NCBI GenBank assembly: GCA_900770345.1
Contig: CAAGKF010000394.1
Span: 1-64,000, forward strand
Reading direction: 5' to 3'
Source of the DNA: Lachnospiraceae bacterium
GTDB taxonomy: Bacteria; Bacillota; Clostridia; Lachnospirales; Lachnospiraceae
Length of the DNA: 64,000 nucleotides
In this document: in pieces, positions 14,143 to 22,619 of the stretch
Numbering within the stretch: position 1 is the first letter of the stretch
Layout of the letters: each line of letters begins with the position of its first letter
The notes under the pieces: generated by a model
What the model saw: only the letters and a program-made list of their open reading frames with translations
What the model was told of the DNA's origin: nothing
The model's database searches: none
Made by a program: the position numbers and the translations under genes

Positions 14143-16422
14143 TCAAGCCTCCTCTGCTGGGATGTTGAAGTCATAGAGCACGGTCTGCGCGGAACCGCTA
14201 TAGACGCTGGAACCGTCCGCCGAAACCGTAACCGTCCGGATGGAAACGGTTTTCGTGGACTCGTCGCCGTCCGCCTGCGCAACCGCGAACTGCAACCCGG
14301 CGGCAAGCGAACCTTGCAGCGTCCACGCGCCGGAAGCCTTCAGATACAGATTCAGTGCGTTGGTGTCGAGATAAAAATCACCGTCCGTGCCGAGCTCATT
14401 TGACGGCGCACCTGTCCCGTTGAAGATCGTTTTTCCGTCCGTGCCTTCCGCCTTGACATTGGTATCGGTTTCGCCGATCATCCAGTGCTTTGTGTCCGGG
14501 TCAATGCTCGGAGTCAGCCCGTCGGAACCGTCCTGACCGTCCGTGCCATCCGTGCCGTTCGTAACCGTAAACGTTGACGTCGTTTCATCAGTATAAGTGA
14601 TGGTGTAGGTATCAACATTGCCGCTGGTTCCGGTTTTTTCAATGGATGCGATTCCACGGCCGTCCGAGCCGGTTTCTCCCTTCGCGACAAGGAGCGTCCA
14701 GTAGTCGTTCGAGACAGTCGCCGCACTCGCGGGCGGAGCGTTGCCGGAACCGGCAGCAGCGTTGATGTATCCCCAGAGCGAGCCGTTGTATTGAACGGCA
14801 TCCATTGCGGTGTCGGTCTTCTGGTAAGTCGAGGCGGCATCATACGCGCCGCGCACTGTCAGCCCGGTTCCGTCGGAGCCGCGATAGGCATTGAAAAAGT
14901 CGTCGAGGCTCTTTCCTTCGTTGCCCTCCTGTTCCAGCCAGAGCTGATACGCTGATTTGCCGTCCGCGCCGTCCGCGCCTTTCGGGATTCCAAAACTGAA
15001 ATGAAACTCTTTCTCCGTATTCTCGCCGGATGCGGTAATGCTTGCCGTGGCTTCGCTTCCCGCCGCCAAAGTTTCGGCTGTTGCATCCGGAGTCCCGAAA
15101 CCGGCGCTGGTTCCACTGGTTCCGTCGTTTCCGATATACTTCACCCAGACCGCACCGCTGAAATCTTCGGCGTCCGGACTTTCAACCTCTGTTTCGGAGT
15201 GTATTTCCGCGCGATATTTCAACGTGTCGGAAGGCGTGAGGCTGAACCCTGTCCCGCTTGCGTCGGAGGCATACGCCACATACATATAGGAACTGGAACC
15301 CGCCGTTCCCTGTTGCCCGAGAATCCGGATTGCACCGCTCCAGCTTCCGCCGTTGTCGTTCGATGTTCTCATATAGGCGTCGCCCCCGGCATATTCGTCA
15401 TGCCAGAGCGTCGAACCGTCCACGCTGTATTGCGTCTTGAGTTCCGGCGCGGGAGTTCCGTCTTCGCCCGCCGGTCCTCTGGGGATATACATGGCGTCCG
15501 ACCAGTCCGCTCCGACCACGGAAATTCTCTGCCGGTAATATTGGTCCGTCTCCTGATTTTGTATATCATGCCAATCAGTTGATCCGTCTGCGCTGAACTG
15601 GAATTCAAACTTGTTTCGGAGAAGCGACAATACCCATGACTGGCTTGCTATCCCCATTGCATTGGATTCCGGGACATCTGCCGACCTCTGAAAGGCGATT
15701 GGTTTGTTGATATAGATTCGGAACTGGAATCGTTTGATCGTTTCACCGTTGGAAAGAATCGCATGTTCCGCTGTAAGTTGCAGAGATTCGGTGTTTGTGA
15801 ACTCAAAGTTCTCCATGAGTTTGTCGGACATGGTCAGGAAATGAACTCCGAAGATACCTTCCGACTTTCTGGAATCATCCACATAGTTCACGGCGTTTGT
15901 TTCCGCGTCGTAATCGCCTTCCGCAAGAATCATAAGGCTTTCGGGAACCGAAACCGTCGCGCCTTCTTCAAACGCATAATCGGCGGTTTCCGCCGCGCCG
16001 AGTGTAAAGGCATAACCTTTTTCTATTGCGCTTCTTGAAACATAAGCGAAGCTCTGTTCTTCTCCGCCGGCGTTTCTGAGCACCAGGACACCCGTTTTCG
16101 GGATATACCGTTCTGTCGCGGAGACTTCTACGGAAATACTGGAAACGCTTCCACCGGATTCAATTGCGGAAAGATTCTTTCCCTCATAGCTGGAGATGAA
16201 ATTGTTGTCAATAGCAAAGAGTGACGATACCGACATGCTTTCAAAGCCGGTGTAAGGCGTCCATTCCGATGGCGTTTCGGAGGTTCCTCCGTCCGTCACA
16301 TAGTGAATCTCATAGTCTTCCGTGTTTTCCAGATAGGAAATCAGTTGATTCTGATTTGCAAATGGAGCACCTTTTGCATCATAAATGTCGCCGCTGGTAA
16401 AATCAATATAAATGATCTTCAT
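14143..16422 (-). CDS. Long tail fibre with collagen-like segments
   Basis: 759 aa. The N-terminal half has beta-rich domains that probably attach to the tail tip. Several Gly-x-y segments (GPAGEDGTPAP, KGADGADGKSAY, NGTDGTDGQDGSDG) and repeated YSVDGSTLWHD/FSADGSTDWHD units are typical of phage fibres. A late motif lies 33 bp upstream, so this gene starts a late transcription block of fibre and lysis genes. Confidence 0.75.
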   Translation of the reverse strand: MKIIYIDFTSGDIYDAKGAPFANQNQLISYLENTEDYEIHYVTDGGTSETPSEWTPYTGFESMSVSSLFAIDNNFISSYEGKNLSAIESGGSVSSISVEVSATERYIPKTGVLVLRNAGGEEQSFAYVSRSAIEKGYAFTLGAAETADYAFEEGATVSVPESLMILAEGDYDAETNAVNYVDDSRKSEGIFGVHFLTMSDKLMENFEFTNTESLQLTAEHAILSNGETIKRFQFRIYINKPIAFQRSADVPESNAMGIASQSWVLSLLRNKFEFQFSADGSTDWHDIQNQETDQYYRQRISVVGADWSDAMYIPRGPAGEDGTPAPELKTQYSVDGSTLWHDEYAGGDAYMRTSNDNGGSWSGAIRILGQQGTAGSSSYMYVAYASDASGTGFSLTPSDTLKYRAEIHSETEVESPDAEDFSGAVWVKYIGNDGTSGTSAGFGTPDATAETLAAGSEATASITASGENTEKEFHFSFGIPKGADGADGKSAYQLWLEQEGNEGKSLDDFFNAYRGSDGTGLTVRGAYDAASTYQKTDTAMDAVQYNGSLWGYINAAAGSGNAPPASAATVSNDYWTLLVAKGETGSDGRGIASIEKTGTSGNVDTYTITYTDETTSTFTVTNGTDGTDGQDGSDGLTPSIDPDTKHWMIGETDTNVKAEGTDGKTIFNGTGAPSNELGTDGDFYLDTNALNLYLKASGAWTLQGSLAAGLQFAVAQADGDESTKTVSIRTVTVSADGSSVYSGSAQTVLYDFNIPAEEA

Positions 16423-16447
16423 GCTATCTCCGTTCCGTGTTTTCCTT

Positions 16448-16463
16448 ATCCCGGATTGTCAAT
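16448..16463 (-). promoter_or_regulatory. Late motif site before the long fibre gene
   Basis: Minus strand ATTGACAATCCGGG followed by ATAAGG; core at 16455-16463, 33 bp before the start codon. Confidence 0.65.
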
Positions 16464-16476
16464 CACGAAGCGTTTT

Positions 16477-16965
16477 TTACTCTTTTTCAGTTGCTTTCAA
16501 CTGATCACTGACCACTTTCAGCTGATCACTGATTTTCCCCCAGTCGGGCCCGAGCCCTTCGTAACGGTAATTGCGCTCCGTCTCGATGAGCATAGCGTTG
16601 AGTTCCGGGTAGTCTTCGGACTCCTCAATCGCGCATCCGAGGTGCCCTAAGATTTTCAGGTGATTTTTCATGACGGATACGGACGCCGTTCCGTCCGCCG
16701 TGCCGGAGCCCTGCGCGGTCATGAGTTCTTCGTAATAAATCATGGCGCGGCTGACATGCTTCTGTACGCACAGGATACACGAGTCCATTTTGACGAACCG
16801 GTTTTCCCGCAGAAAACGTCCGATTTCATCCTCGAACCGGCGCATCATGGATTCCCGGTTCCGCCTTGCACCGCACGTCGGACACTTTTCCGATGCCTCG
16901 CGCTCCGCCCGCTGCTGTTTGAGTTTCGCTTCCAGTTCTTCTTTGGTAATGTTTGAGTATGACAT
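16477..16965 (-). CDS. Zinc-ribbon helical protein, unknown
   Basis: 162 aa. CPTCGARR (28-35) and CILC (64-67) form a split zinc-binding motif between helices. The C terminus repeats SDQLK, encoded by near-identical direct repeats at about 16495-16530. Lies between tail-tip genes; possibly a structural accessory. No family recognised. Confidence 0.5.
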   Translation of the reverse strand: MSYSNITKEELEAKLKQQRAEREASEKCPTCGARRNRESMMRRFEDEIGRFLRENRFVKMDSCILCVQKHVSRAMIYYEELMTAQGSGTADGTASVSVMKNHLKILGHLGCAIEESEDYPELNAMLIETERNYRYEGLGPDWGKISDQLKVVSDQLKATEKE

Positions 16966-16974
16966 ATCTTCTCC

Positions 16975-18546
16975 TTATGAATTGCAGTAGTCTGTAGTTC
17001 CGTCTTTCGTCCGGTAAACATGATGGCATGGGTCGTGACATCCGGATGAATCATAAAAGCCGCACGCCTGTTCAGTCTCTCTAAAATTCCCACCGGAATC
17101 CGGCGTTGCGGAAGCCGAAGCCGAAACGGATGCCGAACAGTTATAAACGTTATCACAATTATGAAAAGCGATGCATTCCGCGGATGCTATGTAGCCGTTC
17201 CCTCTCACAGAAAGAGTCATGTCGGCAGTGCATTGGACCATCAATCTGCTGTTTACAACGCCATATAAAACGCAGGATTGATTGCTGGCAACAGACGCCG
17301 TAATGTTGCAGTAAAAACAGGTTGCGGTTAAAAAGCCATAGTAAGCACTAGCGTAAATATCATTGACGTGTTGGTCTGTGTAAGACATGACAACTTGGCA
17401 ATGAAACGCGGCATTATGTGACGTAAAAAAGCCATAAAAGGTATTGGCTACCGCCTGCATATCAACCTTGCAGGAATAATATGCGGACGCATTTGCCATG
17501 GTTTCGTAATACCTGTTATTATAAAATCCATAAAGATAATAGGCATATCCATGGAAAGCTGTGGAACATCGGTAACAGACAGTGTTCCCCCAGAAACCAT
17601 ATTTATCGGAGATTCCATCATATTCCGTATACACGGCATCCAGTGTGCAAAGATAAAATACAGCTCTGGTTTTTTCGCTGCCGGTGTTCGAATAATACCC
17701 ATACAGTTGCTTACAATCGAAGGCGTGAACGGAACAGCCATAGAAGATATTGTCTTCATACGCATAAAACCCATAAACGGAATAAACATTTTTCAAATTT
17801 GCCGTGCAACGATAAAATACAGAGTCTCGCGGGTAATCTCCCCTGTAAGCAGTATAGGAATTATAAGTTTGATTATCTTCAAAGGTTACTTCGCAATTCA
17901 TGCAGATCGACGGTCTGTAAACGGCTATAACGATACCTGTCCCGGTGATCTTGATGTGAAAGCCGGACAGAATGCAGAAAACATTGATCCCATGTGGTTT
18001 TCCGTCATTGTAAATCCTGTCAAGGTTGATTTCCTGTTTTCGGTTTTCATCATCGTTCCATGGCGTTACAATCAGCCTGCTGTAATGTGATACATCAGCA
18101 TTGCTCACCGTAATCCGGTAATCAACAACGCCCTTTACACACAGTCTTGCATATCCGCAGAAATTACTTAAAAGACAGCTTAGTTTTTTTATCGCGTAAT
18201 TCACGTTCCGCCAGGGATTTTCCCTGGAACCGTCGCCGGACTTGTCCACCATGTCATCCGCATTGGCGGCGGTGTCATCCCATGAGACGGAGTCACAGTA
18301 AAAGGTCAAGGGGCGGACTCTCCGCTCGGACACGGACAACACCCCGGAACCGTAATCTTCCGGGATGTCGCCGGCGACCAGTTGTTCTTCACTCAGGCTC
18401 GCAAATTCCCCCTTCTTCAGGGCTGGCAGAGTATAATCTGTAATCTCAACCGGGTAATGCGGCATGCAGACCATACGCGGCCAGGAGCGGCTGTATCCGA
18501 GCAAGGCTCCTGTTTGTGATAAAAGAATCGGACACGGAGTCGTCAT
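16975..18546 (-). CDS. Tail-tip protein with Cys/Tyr-rich repeats, possible beta-helix
   Basis: 523 aa. The ATG at 18546 follows GCGGAGGAC and overlaps the upstream stop; the longer frame to 18573 is not needed. After an N-terminal domain (1-180), residues 190-490 carry about a dozen units like FYGCSVHAFDCKQLYGYY or FYRCSTAFHGYAYYLYGFY, where a Cys strand alternates with a YGFY turn. The period of about 25-30 residues suits a right-handed parallel beta-helix. Probably part of the tail tip or a depolymerase-like spike, though no catalytic motif is clear. Confidence 0.55.
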   Translation of the reverse strand: MTTPCPILLSQTGALLGYSRSWPRMVCMPHYPVEITDYTLPALKKGEFASLSEEQLVAGDIPEDYGSGVLSVSERRVRPLTFYCDSVSWDDTAANADDMVDKSGDGSRENPWRNVNYAIKKLSCLLSNFCGYARLCVKGVVDYRITVSNADVSHYSRLIVTPWNDDENRKQEINLDRIYNDGKPHGINVFCILSGFHIKITGTGIVIAVYRPSICMNCEVTFEDNQTYNSYTAYRGDYPRDSVFYRCTANLKNVYSVYGFYAYEDNIFYGCSVHAFDCKQLYGYYSNTGSEKTRAVFYLCTLDAVYTEYDGISDKYGFWGNTVCYRCSTAFHGYAYYLYGFYNNRYYETMANASAYYSCKVDMQAVANTFYGFFTSHNAAFHCQVVMSYTDQHVNDIYASAYYGFLTATCFYCNITASVASNQSCVLYGVVNSRLMVQCTADMTLSVRGNGYIASAECIAFHNCDNVYNCSASVSASASATPDSGGNFRETEQACGFYDSSGCHDPCHHVYRTKDGTTDYCNS

Positions 18547-18547
18547 T

Positions 18548-19165
18548 TCAATAGTCCTCCGCACAATATCCATACCATAAAATCTGCGGTATGCCGTTGG
18601 CTGCCGTCCCCTGATGATCCTGCTGTATCGTCACATTGAGCGTGCCGTCTTCGTTTGCGGAAACAATCGCCCTGCCGAGCTGATACCAGCAGTTTTCGGA
18701 GGTGTCGGAGGGTAGATAACTCCTGCCTTCCTCCGCAAGATTGACGATTTCGACTTTTGCCGCTTGCGCTTCGGTTCCGGCGTCCGGATCGGCTGCCACC
18801 GGAGCCGTATATTTGAGCGCGAAAATGCTTGTCTCCGCAATCATGCCCGACCGGTAAGGGTCAAGCTGATACGTCACATTGTTGACTTTGCACACGCTTT
18901 TCCCGCTGACCGGATTCTGTTCCGCGTCATACGTCGACCCGTCCACGATATTCACGTAATAATCGACGTTCGCCCCCGGTTCATCGCTTACCGGCTGTGA
19001 TTCAAGCACCAACTTGAAATAACCGGTGTATTCATAGGATGCCGCCCTTGTTCTCTTTTGCGGGGCAATTGCCTGTCCCGGCTGTGATGTTACATGATTC
19101 CTGCGCGGAATCACACCGAGAATCTTATCACGTTCCGGTGTCCTGCGGTAAACTTCAATTGCCAT
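18548..19165 (-). CDS. Tail-associated protein, unknown
   Basis: 205 aa, beta-rich, with no membrane segment. The stop overlaps the ribosome site of the downstream Cys/Tyr-rich gene, and only 2 bp separate it from the upstream gene, so they form one operon with coupled translation. It lies in the tail-tip cluster; no family recognised. Confidence 0.5.
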   Translation of the reverse strand: MAIEVYRRTPERDKILGVIPRRNHVTSQPGQAIAPQKRTRAASYEYTGYFKLVLESQPVSDEPGANVDYYVNIVDGSTYDAEQNPVSGKSVCKVNNVTYQLDPYRSGMIAETSIFALKYTAPVAADPDAGTEAQAAKVEIVNLAEEGRSYLPSDTSENCWYQLGRAIVSANEDGTLNVTIQQDHQGTAANGIPQILWYGYCAEDY

Positions 19166-19167
19166 AT

Positions 19168-20244
19168 TTATGATTCTCCAAACGCTTTTTCAGGCATGGA
19201 AAGCGGTTTCCAGTCCAGCTTTTCATGAAAACCAAACAGTTTGTAACGAGTTTTCTGATACCCTGTCTTTTTATCAATCGGAGCCGGAAGCCCATTTTTA
19301 TCGAGCCATATGGGCTCCGTCAGACGTTCAATAGAGTTTTCATAATCTTCAAATTTATCTTTACCCCATTTATCCTTGAATCCTTCATAACTGTTCCATA
19401 CGACCTGTCCCGTTACCCCTCCAGGATATTTGCCTTTCTTGTTCTCATAAGCATAAATTGGAACGAATCCACCATTTTCACCTTTCATATAAATTGACAT
19501 ATCCCCGACAACTTTCCGCCATGCTCTTTTCGTCTTGACAAGTTTTCCCTCGTCATTTTCCAGCACATAAACCACCGGATCACCGATCAAACGAATAGAA
19601 ATATCCCAGTAACTCCATTTAACTTCGCCGTTTGTTTCACGCGTAACTTTCCTTTCGGCTTTCAGATTATCCATTTTCCACTGATTCGCAGTTAATTTCG
19701 TGCCTCCTACTACAATGCTTTGAGCATTGATGCTTTGGCGGTATGTCATAATCCACGCCGCCTTGAAATCTTCCAGACTGTAGGCAAGGTCTATCACTGG
19801 ATAGCTTACATCGCGTGATACAAGCAGCCGGCTTCCTGAACTGGACTGAATCGGATTCCCGTCAATATCCTGTTCCGGTGTTTCCGTGATGATGTCGCTG
19901 GTAAGGCTCCATGAAGTCAATCCCATTTCCCACGGCGGAGTATCTTCCGTGATTTCATTTCCGTTGACATCTGTCAACAGATTGGAAGAGTAAGAACATG
20001 TCACAATGACTTTTGCGCCGTCTCCCTCATTGGAAATACTCCGCTCTCCGGTCGCCTTGAACTGCGGATAGCTCGGATGCGCCGCATATTTGGACGGCAG
20101 ATTGCTGTCGCCTAAAACAAGATAAGGCTTGCGGATATCTTCTCCGCTGAGTTCATAAATGTATTGCCGTGTTGCGGTCTTGTTTCCGTCTTTGTCAACG
20201 GAAATATCGTTGTTGTCACTGACACCCCTGAAAGCGATTGCCAT
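19168..20244 (-). CDS. Tail-tip/minor structural protein
   Basis: 358 aa, beta-rich with many Trp and Tyr residues (WKMDNLKAERKVTRETNGEV, WSYWDISIRL). First gene of the 20244-16477 tail-tip block. Its 117-bp leader has the late-motif core and a degenerate form of the pseudoknot leader found before the antirepressors. A structural role is inferred from position and length. Confidence 0.5.
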   Translation of the reverse strand: MAIAFRGVSDNNDISVDKDGNKTATRQYIYELSGEDIRKPYLVLGDSNLPSKYAAHPSYPQFKATGERSISNEGDGAKVIVTCSYSSNLLTDVNGNEITEDTPPWEMGLTSWSLTSDIITETPEQDIDGNPIQSSSGSRLLVSRDVSYPVIDLAYSLEDFKAAWIMTYRQSINAQSIVVGGTKLTANQWKMDNLKAERKVTRETNGEVKWSYWDISIRLIGDPVVYVLENDEGKLVKTKRAWRKVVGDMSIYMKGENGGFVPIYAYENKKGKYPGGVTGQVVWNSYEGFKDKWGKDKFEDYENSIERLTEPIWLDKNGLPAPIDKKTGYQKTRYKLFGFHEKLDWKPLSMPEKAFGES

Positions 20245-20269
20245 ATTCTTGCCTCATATATAACGATGT

Positions 20270-20369
20270 TTTATAAAAAGAGGAAAAGCCATATCATGAC
20301 TACGGCTCTTGTCGGCGCAACAAAAAGGGTAAAAAAAACGCCTATCCTCTCCTAACTGCAATTGTCAAT
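20270..20369 (-). promoter_or_regulatory. Degenerate pseudoknot leader and late-motif core
   Basis: Minus strand ATTGACAATT (20361-20369, overlapping the TGA stop of the BRO gene), then GAGGATAGGCG, GCGCCGACAAG and stem 1 AAGAGCC/GGCTTTT (20304-20310/20284-20290), followed by CCTC. The second stem of the intact leaders is not convincing here (only ATGAT/ATCGT). Confidence 0.5.
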
Positions 20370-20970
20370 TTATGAGATTGAGAAGCGGAACTTCATCAAA
20401 CAATCCCGGCTGGTCGATCCGCTCAATGAGTGCAACGGCCGGCTTTCCGTTCCCGCTGGTGTAATACCCCCTGCGGAAATTGTTTTTGGGGACTCCGTTG
20501 CGATTCAGGTCGCCCGGATTACCGGACGGGAGGAAATTCTTTGCAAATTCGAGTTGGCATTTCATTCTTTCGTTTTCATGGATGGAAGCAACGAGCCGAT
20601 CAACCAGCAGTTCCGGCGATACGGCATAGGCTCCATATTTTCTGATGGACGGCAGGACTTCTGCCGTTACCCACTTCTTGAACTTTTTGGCATCCGGTTT
20701 GTTGCTTCCGAGGATTGCATTGTAAAGACCGGATTCGTTGATGATGTTAAATTCACGCGCCATTGAATTTGCACCTGCCATTTCCGCAGACGCAATTTTC
20801 TGAATTTCATCCTCATCCAGCCGCCGCGTCATCATTGCCGTTTCGGAATACCCGAGAATCTCCGCGACGTCCTTTGCCACGAACCACGGTTCATTGTCAA
20901 CGATTACGGTTCTGACTTCACGCTTTCCGAACTGGAAAGCAACCAACTGCCGGCTGTTCTTCTCTGCCAT
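20365..20970 (-). CDS. BRO-N family antirepressor
   Basis: 201 aa. The ATG at 20970 has GGCAGGAGAA upstream. Residues 5-110 match the BRO N-terminal domain (VRTVIVDNEPWFVAKDVAEI, with the LGYSE and KWVTAEVLPSIRKYGAY motifs). Such proteins bind DNA or repressors and often help induction. It is a cargo gene between tail genes with its own pseudoknot leader, flanked on the other side by a second, degenerate copy of that leader. Confidence 0.85.
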   Translation of the reverse strand: MAEKNSRQLVAFQFGKREVRTVIVDNEPWFVAKDVAEILGYSETAMMTRRLDEDEIQKIASAEMAGANSMAREFNIINESGLYNAILGSNKPDAKKFKKWVTAEVLPSIRKYGAYAVSPELLVDRLVASIHENERMKCQLEFAKNFLPSGNPGDLNRNGVPKNNFRRGYYTSGNGKPAVALIERIDQPGLFDEVPLLNLIN

Positions 20971-20994
20971 TCTGATTTCTCCTGCCGTGATGTT

Positions 20995-21091
20995 TTGCTG
21001 TGGGAGGAAGATTTGCCACAGCAACGAGCAAATCTTGTCGGCGGCAAGGGGAGGGAGACCGCCTATCCTCACCTTACCCCGGATTGTCAAT
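20995..21091 (-). promoter_or_regulatory. Pseudoknot leader of the BRO antirepressor
   Basis: Minus strand: TTGACAAT core, GAGGATAGGCGG, CCGACAAG. Stem 1 AAGATTTGC (21036-21028) pairs with GCAAATCTT (21016-21008). The loop strand TTGCTGTG (21024-21017) pairs with CACAGCAA (21002-20995). Loop 1 is TCG, there is no base between the stems, and loop 3 is CCTCC. This is a classic H-type pseudoknot ending 24 bases before the ATG. Confidence 0.75.
21083..21091 (-). promoter_or_regulatory. Late motif site before the BRO gene
   Basis: Minus strand ATTGACAATCCGGGG then TAAGG. Same core as the other late sites. Confidence 0.65.
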
Positions 21092-21095
21092 TTGC

Positions 21096-21134
21096 TTGAA
21101 AAACAGACGGCGGCGAGCTATAATAAATTGACAA
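21096..21134 (+). promoter_or_regulatory. Sigma70-type promoter for the 21146 gene, plus ATTGACAA
   Basis: TTGAAA (21096) and TATAAT (21119) are 17 bp apart. An ATTGACAA copy at 21127-21134 lies just downstream of the -10, where an operator would act. Confidence 0.6.
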
Positions 21135-21145
21135 ATTGAGGAATA

Positions 21146-21595
21146 ATGAACATGAGAGAAACATTGATTGCCCTGCTGGGCGTTTTAACGGGAGTGGCAA
21201 CAGAAAGTGTTGCTTACTTTATAAAAAAGAGAGGTTATGATATGCAGGAACTGATTGATTCTTTGATTGAGGAGCTTGAAAAGCTGGAAGTCATGTATAC
21301 TCTGAAGCATCCGTCCGATCCGGATGATCCGGAAACGCGGATATGCCTTGCTTCGGTCAAACATAAATTCGCACGCCTGATACGCAGACGGCATTTTTTC
21401 TGGCATCGTGCGACAAACCGGAATCTGATTTTCTGTTATGAAAACTTCCTGAATGCTGACGGCGGAACAAAACCTTTTGAATATACCCATGGAAAGTTTG
21501 TCGATATTCCGGACAGTCGCAAGACCTGCTGCATGAAAGCTGATAAACTGGCTGTGCTTATCCGTATGCTGGAAAGAATCCACCCTGTTTTCTGA
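21146..21595 (+). CDS. Hypothetical protein with N-terminal membrane helix
   Basis: 149 aa (or from the ATG at 21152). One N-terminal hydrophobic helix (residues 5-25), then a mixed, basic region (KHKFARLIRRRHFFWH). GAGG ribosome site; sigma70-type promoter directly upstream. A plus-strand cargo gene convergent with the HigA-like gene. Function unknown. Confidence 0.55.
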   Translation: MNMRETLIALLGVLTGVATESVAYFIKKRGYDMQELIDSLIEELEKLEVMYTLKHPSDPDDPETRICLASVKHKFARLIRRRHFFWHRATNRNLIFCYENFLNADGGTKPFEYTHGKFVDIPDSRKTCCMKADKLAVLIRMLERIHPVF

Positions 21596-21617
21596 AAAGG
21601 TGCAGTTTTTCGGCGTG

Positions 21618-21645
21618 AAAAAAAGACCGGGATTTTTCATCCCGG
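21618..21645 (-). terminator. Terminator between convergent genes
   Basis: CCGGGAT and ATCCCGG form a seven-base stem with a TTTTTC-type loop, followed on the minus strand by a T-run at 21618-21624. Confidence 0.7.
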
Positions 21646-21655
21646 CTGCGTATCA

Positions 21656-22024
21656 TCAGGCTATCAGGGCATCCGCCGGGCATCCGAGCACAACGCGGAG
21701 TTTCTTGATCATGGCAAGGGTAAGATTGCGTTTGCCGCTTAACACCTCATAGGCGCGGCTGAGCGTCCCGAAGCACGGCGCAATGTCTTTCATCTTCAAG
21801 CCCTTTTGTTCCATCATGAATTTGATGAAGTCTATCGGGTCTGGATCAGGGAAATGAAACCGCTTGTCCTCGTATGCACCAAGAACAAGGCTCATCAACT
21901 CCAATTCTTCGGCATCCTCCGGCGTGAGATTGTCCAGTTCGTCGGCATGAGCTTCAAGGAAAGCATTGATTCGCGCGGTCATGGCGCGCATTTCATCATC
22001 ATTTTTTATCGTGCTGATTTCCAC
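21656..22024 (-). CDS. HigA-like antitoxin without an intact toxin
   Basis: 122 aa, GTG start after GAGGTGG. Residues 60-115 form an XRE-type HTH (KGLKMKDIAPCFGTLSRAYE, then VLSGKRNLTLAMIKKL), typical of HigA antitoxins of the COG5499 type. Normally it neutralises HigB, encoded just upstream. Here only about 25 codons of a HigB-like C terminus remain upstream, so the gene is an orphan antitoxin. It may protect against a host HigB or act as a regulator. A promoter with an internal palindrome precedes it. Confidence 0.75.
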   Translation of the reverse strand: MEISTIKNDDEMRAMTARINAFLEAHADELDNLTPEDAEELELMSLVLGAYEDKRFHFPDPDPIDFIKFMMEQKGLKMKDIAPCFGTLSRAYEVLSGKRNLTLAMIKKLRVVLGCPADALIA

Positions 22025-22036
22025 TTGTCCACCTCA

Positions 22037-22112
22037 TCAAAACTTCTTTTTGCTGTATTCGGCGTGTGTGCCGATCCACAAAACATAAACTCGCCCCTGT
22101 GCATAAACTACT
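22037..22112 (-). pseudogene. HigB toxin C-terminal remnant
   Basis: The minus-strand frame reads VVYAQGRVYVLWIGTHAEYS then KKKF and a stop; WIGTHAEY is the characteristic end of HigB/RelE toxins. In-frame stops lie a little upstream and there is no start codon, so the toxin body is gone. It sits 13 bp before the HigA-like gene, in the normal higBA order. Confidence 0.7.
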
Positions 22113-22140
22113 AATATAGTCCCAAAATGGGAAAAGTCAA
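22113..22140 (-). promoter_or_regulatory. Promoter of the orphan HigA-like gene with operator
   Basis: Minus strand TTGACT and TATATT are 16 bp apart. The spacer holds the palindrome TCCCA-AAA-TGGGA (22120-22132), a plausible autoregulatory operator. Confidence 0.6.
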
Positions 22141-22194
22141 ATCACTAAAATATTCAATTATTCCAGGAATTTGCGCTGTTCTCGGATTATCCGC

Positions 22195-22233
22195 TTGACT
22201 TTTTTCTTAAAGTGTGGTATAATAAATACCACA
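22195..22233 (+). promoter_or_regulatory. Promoter and operator of the XRE/ImmA pair
   Basis: TTGACT (22195) and TATAAT (22218) are 17 bp apart. TGTGGTAT (22213-22220) and ATACCACA (22226-22233) form an inverted repeat across the -10, an expected operator for the HTH protein encoded downstream. Confidence 0.75.
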
Positions 22234-22250
22234 AAGAATAGGAGGTAGCC

Positions 22251-22619
22251 ATGAATAATAAAAAATTTCATGAATTCCTGCGGGAAAAGAGAATGAAAAA
22301 AAGAATCACACTCCGTGAATTTTGTCGCATCGTAGGTGAAGACCCTTCCAATTACAGCAAGATTGAACGAGGTTTAAAGGTTCCTCCGAATGATGAAACA
22401 TTGGAACGTTACGGAAAAGGGTTGCAGATGTCCGGTGATGCCCTGCATGAGTTTATTACTATGGGAGCATTATTCAGGAAAGAGTTGCCTGTCAGGTTGA
22501 CCGATGAAGAGTTGATAGGAAAACTTCCGGCATTATTACGAATCATAAACGGAGAAATGCCTACGGAAGAGCAACTAAGGGAGGCTGCTGCAATAACAAG
22601 GGAGGCGAATCGTTCATGA
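22251..22619 (+). CDS. XRE-family HTH regulator
   Basis: 122 aa. Residues 8-60 are an XRE HTH (TLREFCRIVGEDPSNYSKIE). Ribosome site AGGAGG. Its stop overlaps the start of the ImmA/IrrE-like gene by 4 bp. The pair resembles Xre/ImmA modules of mobile elements in which the metallopeptidase cleaves or relieves the repressor. Confidence 0.8.
   Translation: MNNKKFHEFLREKRMKKRITLREFCRIVGEDPSNYSKIERGLKVPPNDETLERYGKGLQMSGDALHEFITMGALFRKELPVRLTDEELIGKLPALLRIINGEMPTEEQLREAAAITREANRS

Noticed and set aside
20365..21090. Longer BRO gene starting at 21090
   Set aside because: The extra 40 codons translate the pseudoknot leader and late motif; the ATG at 20970 has a good ribosome site.
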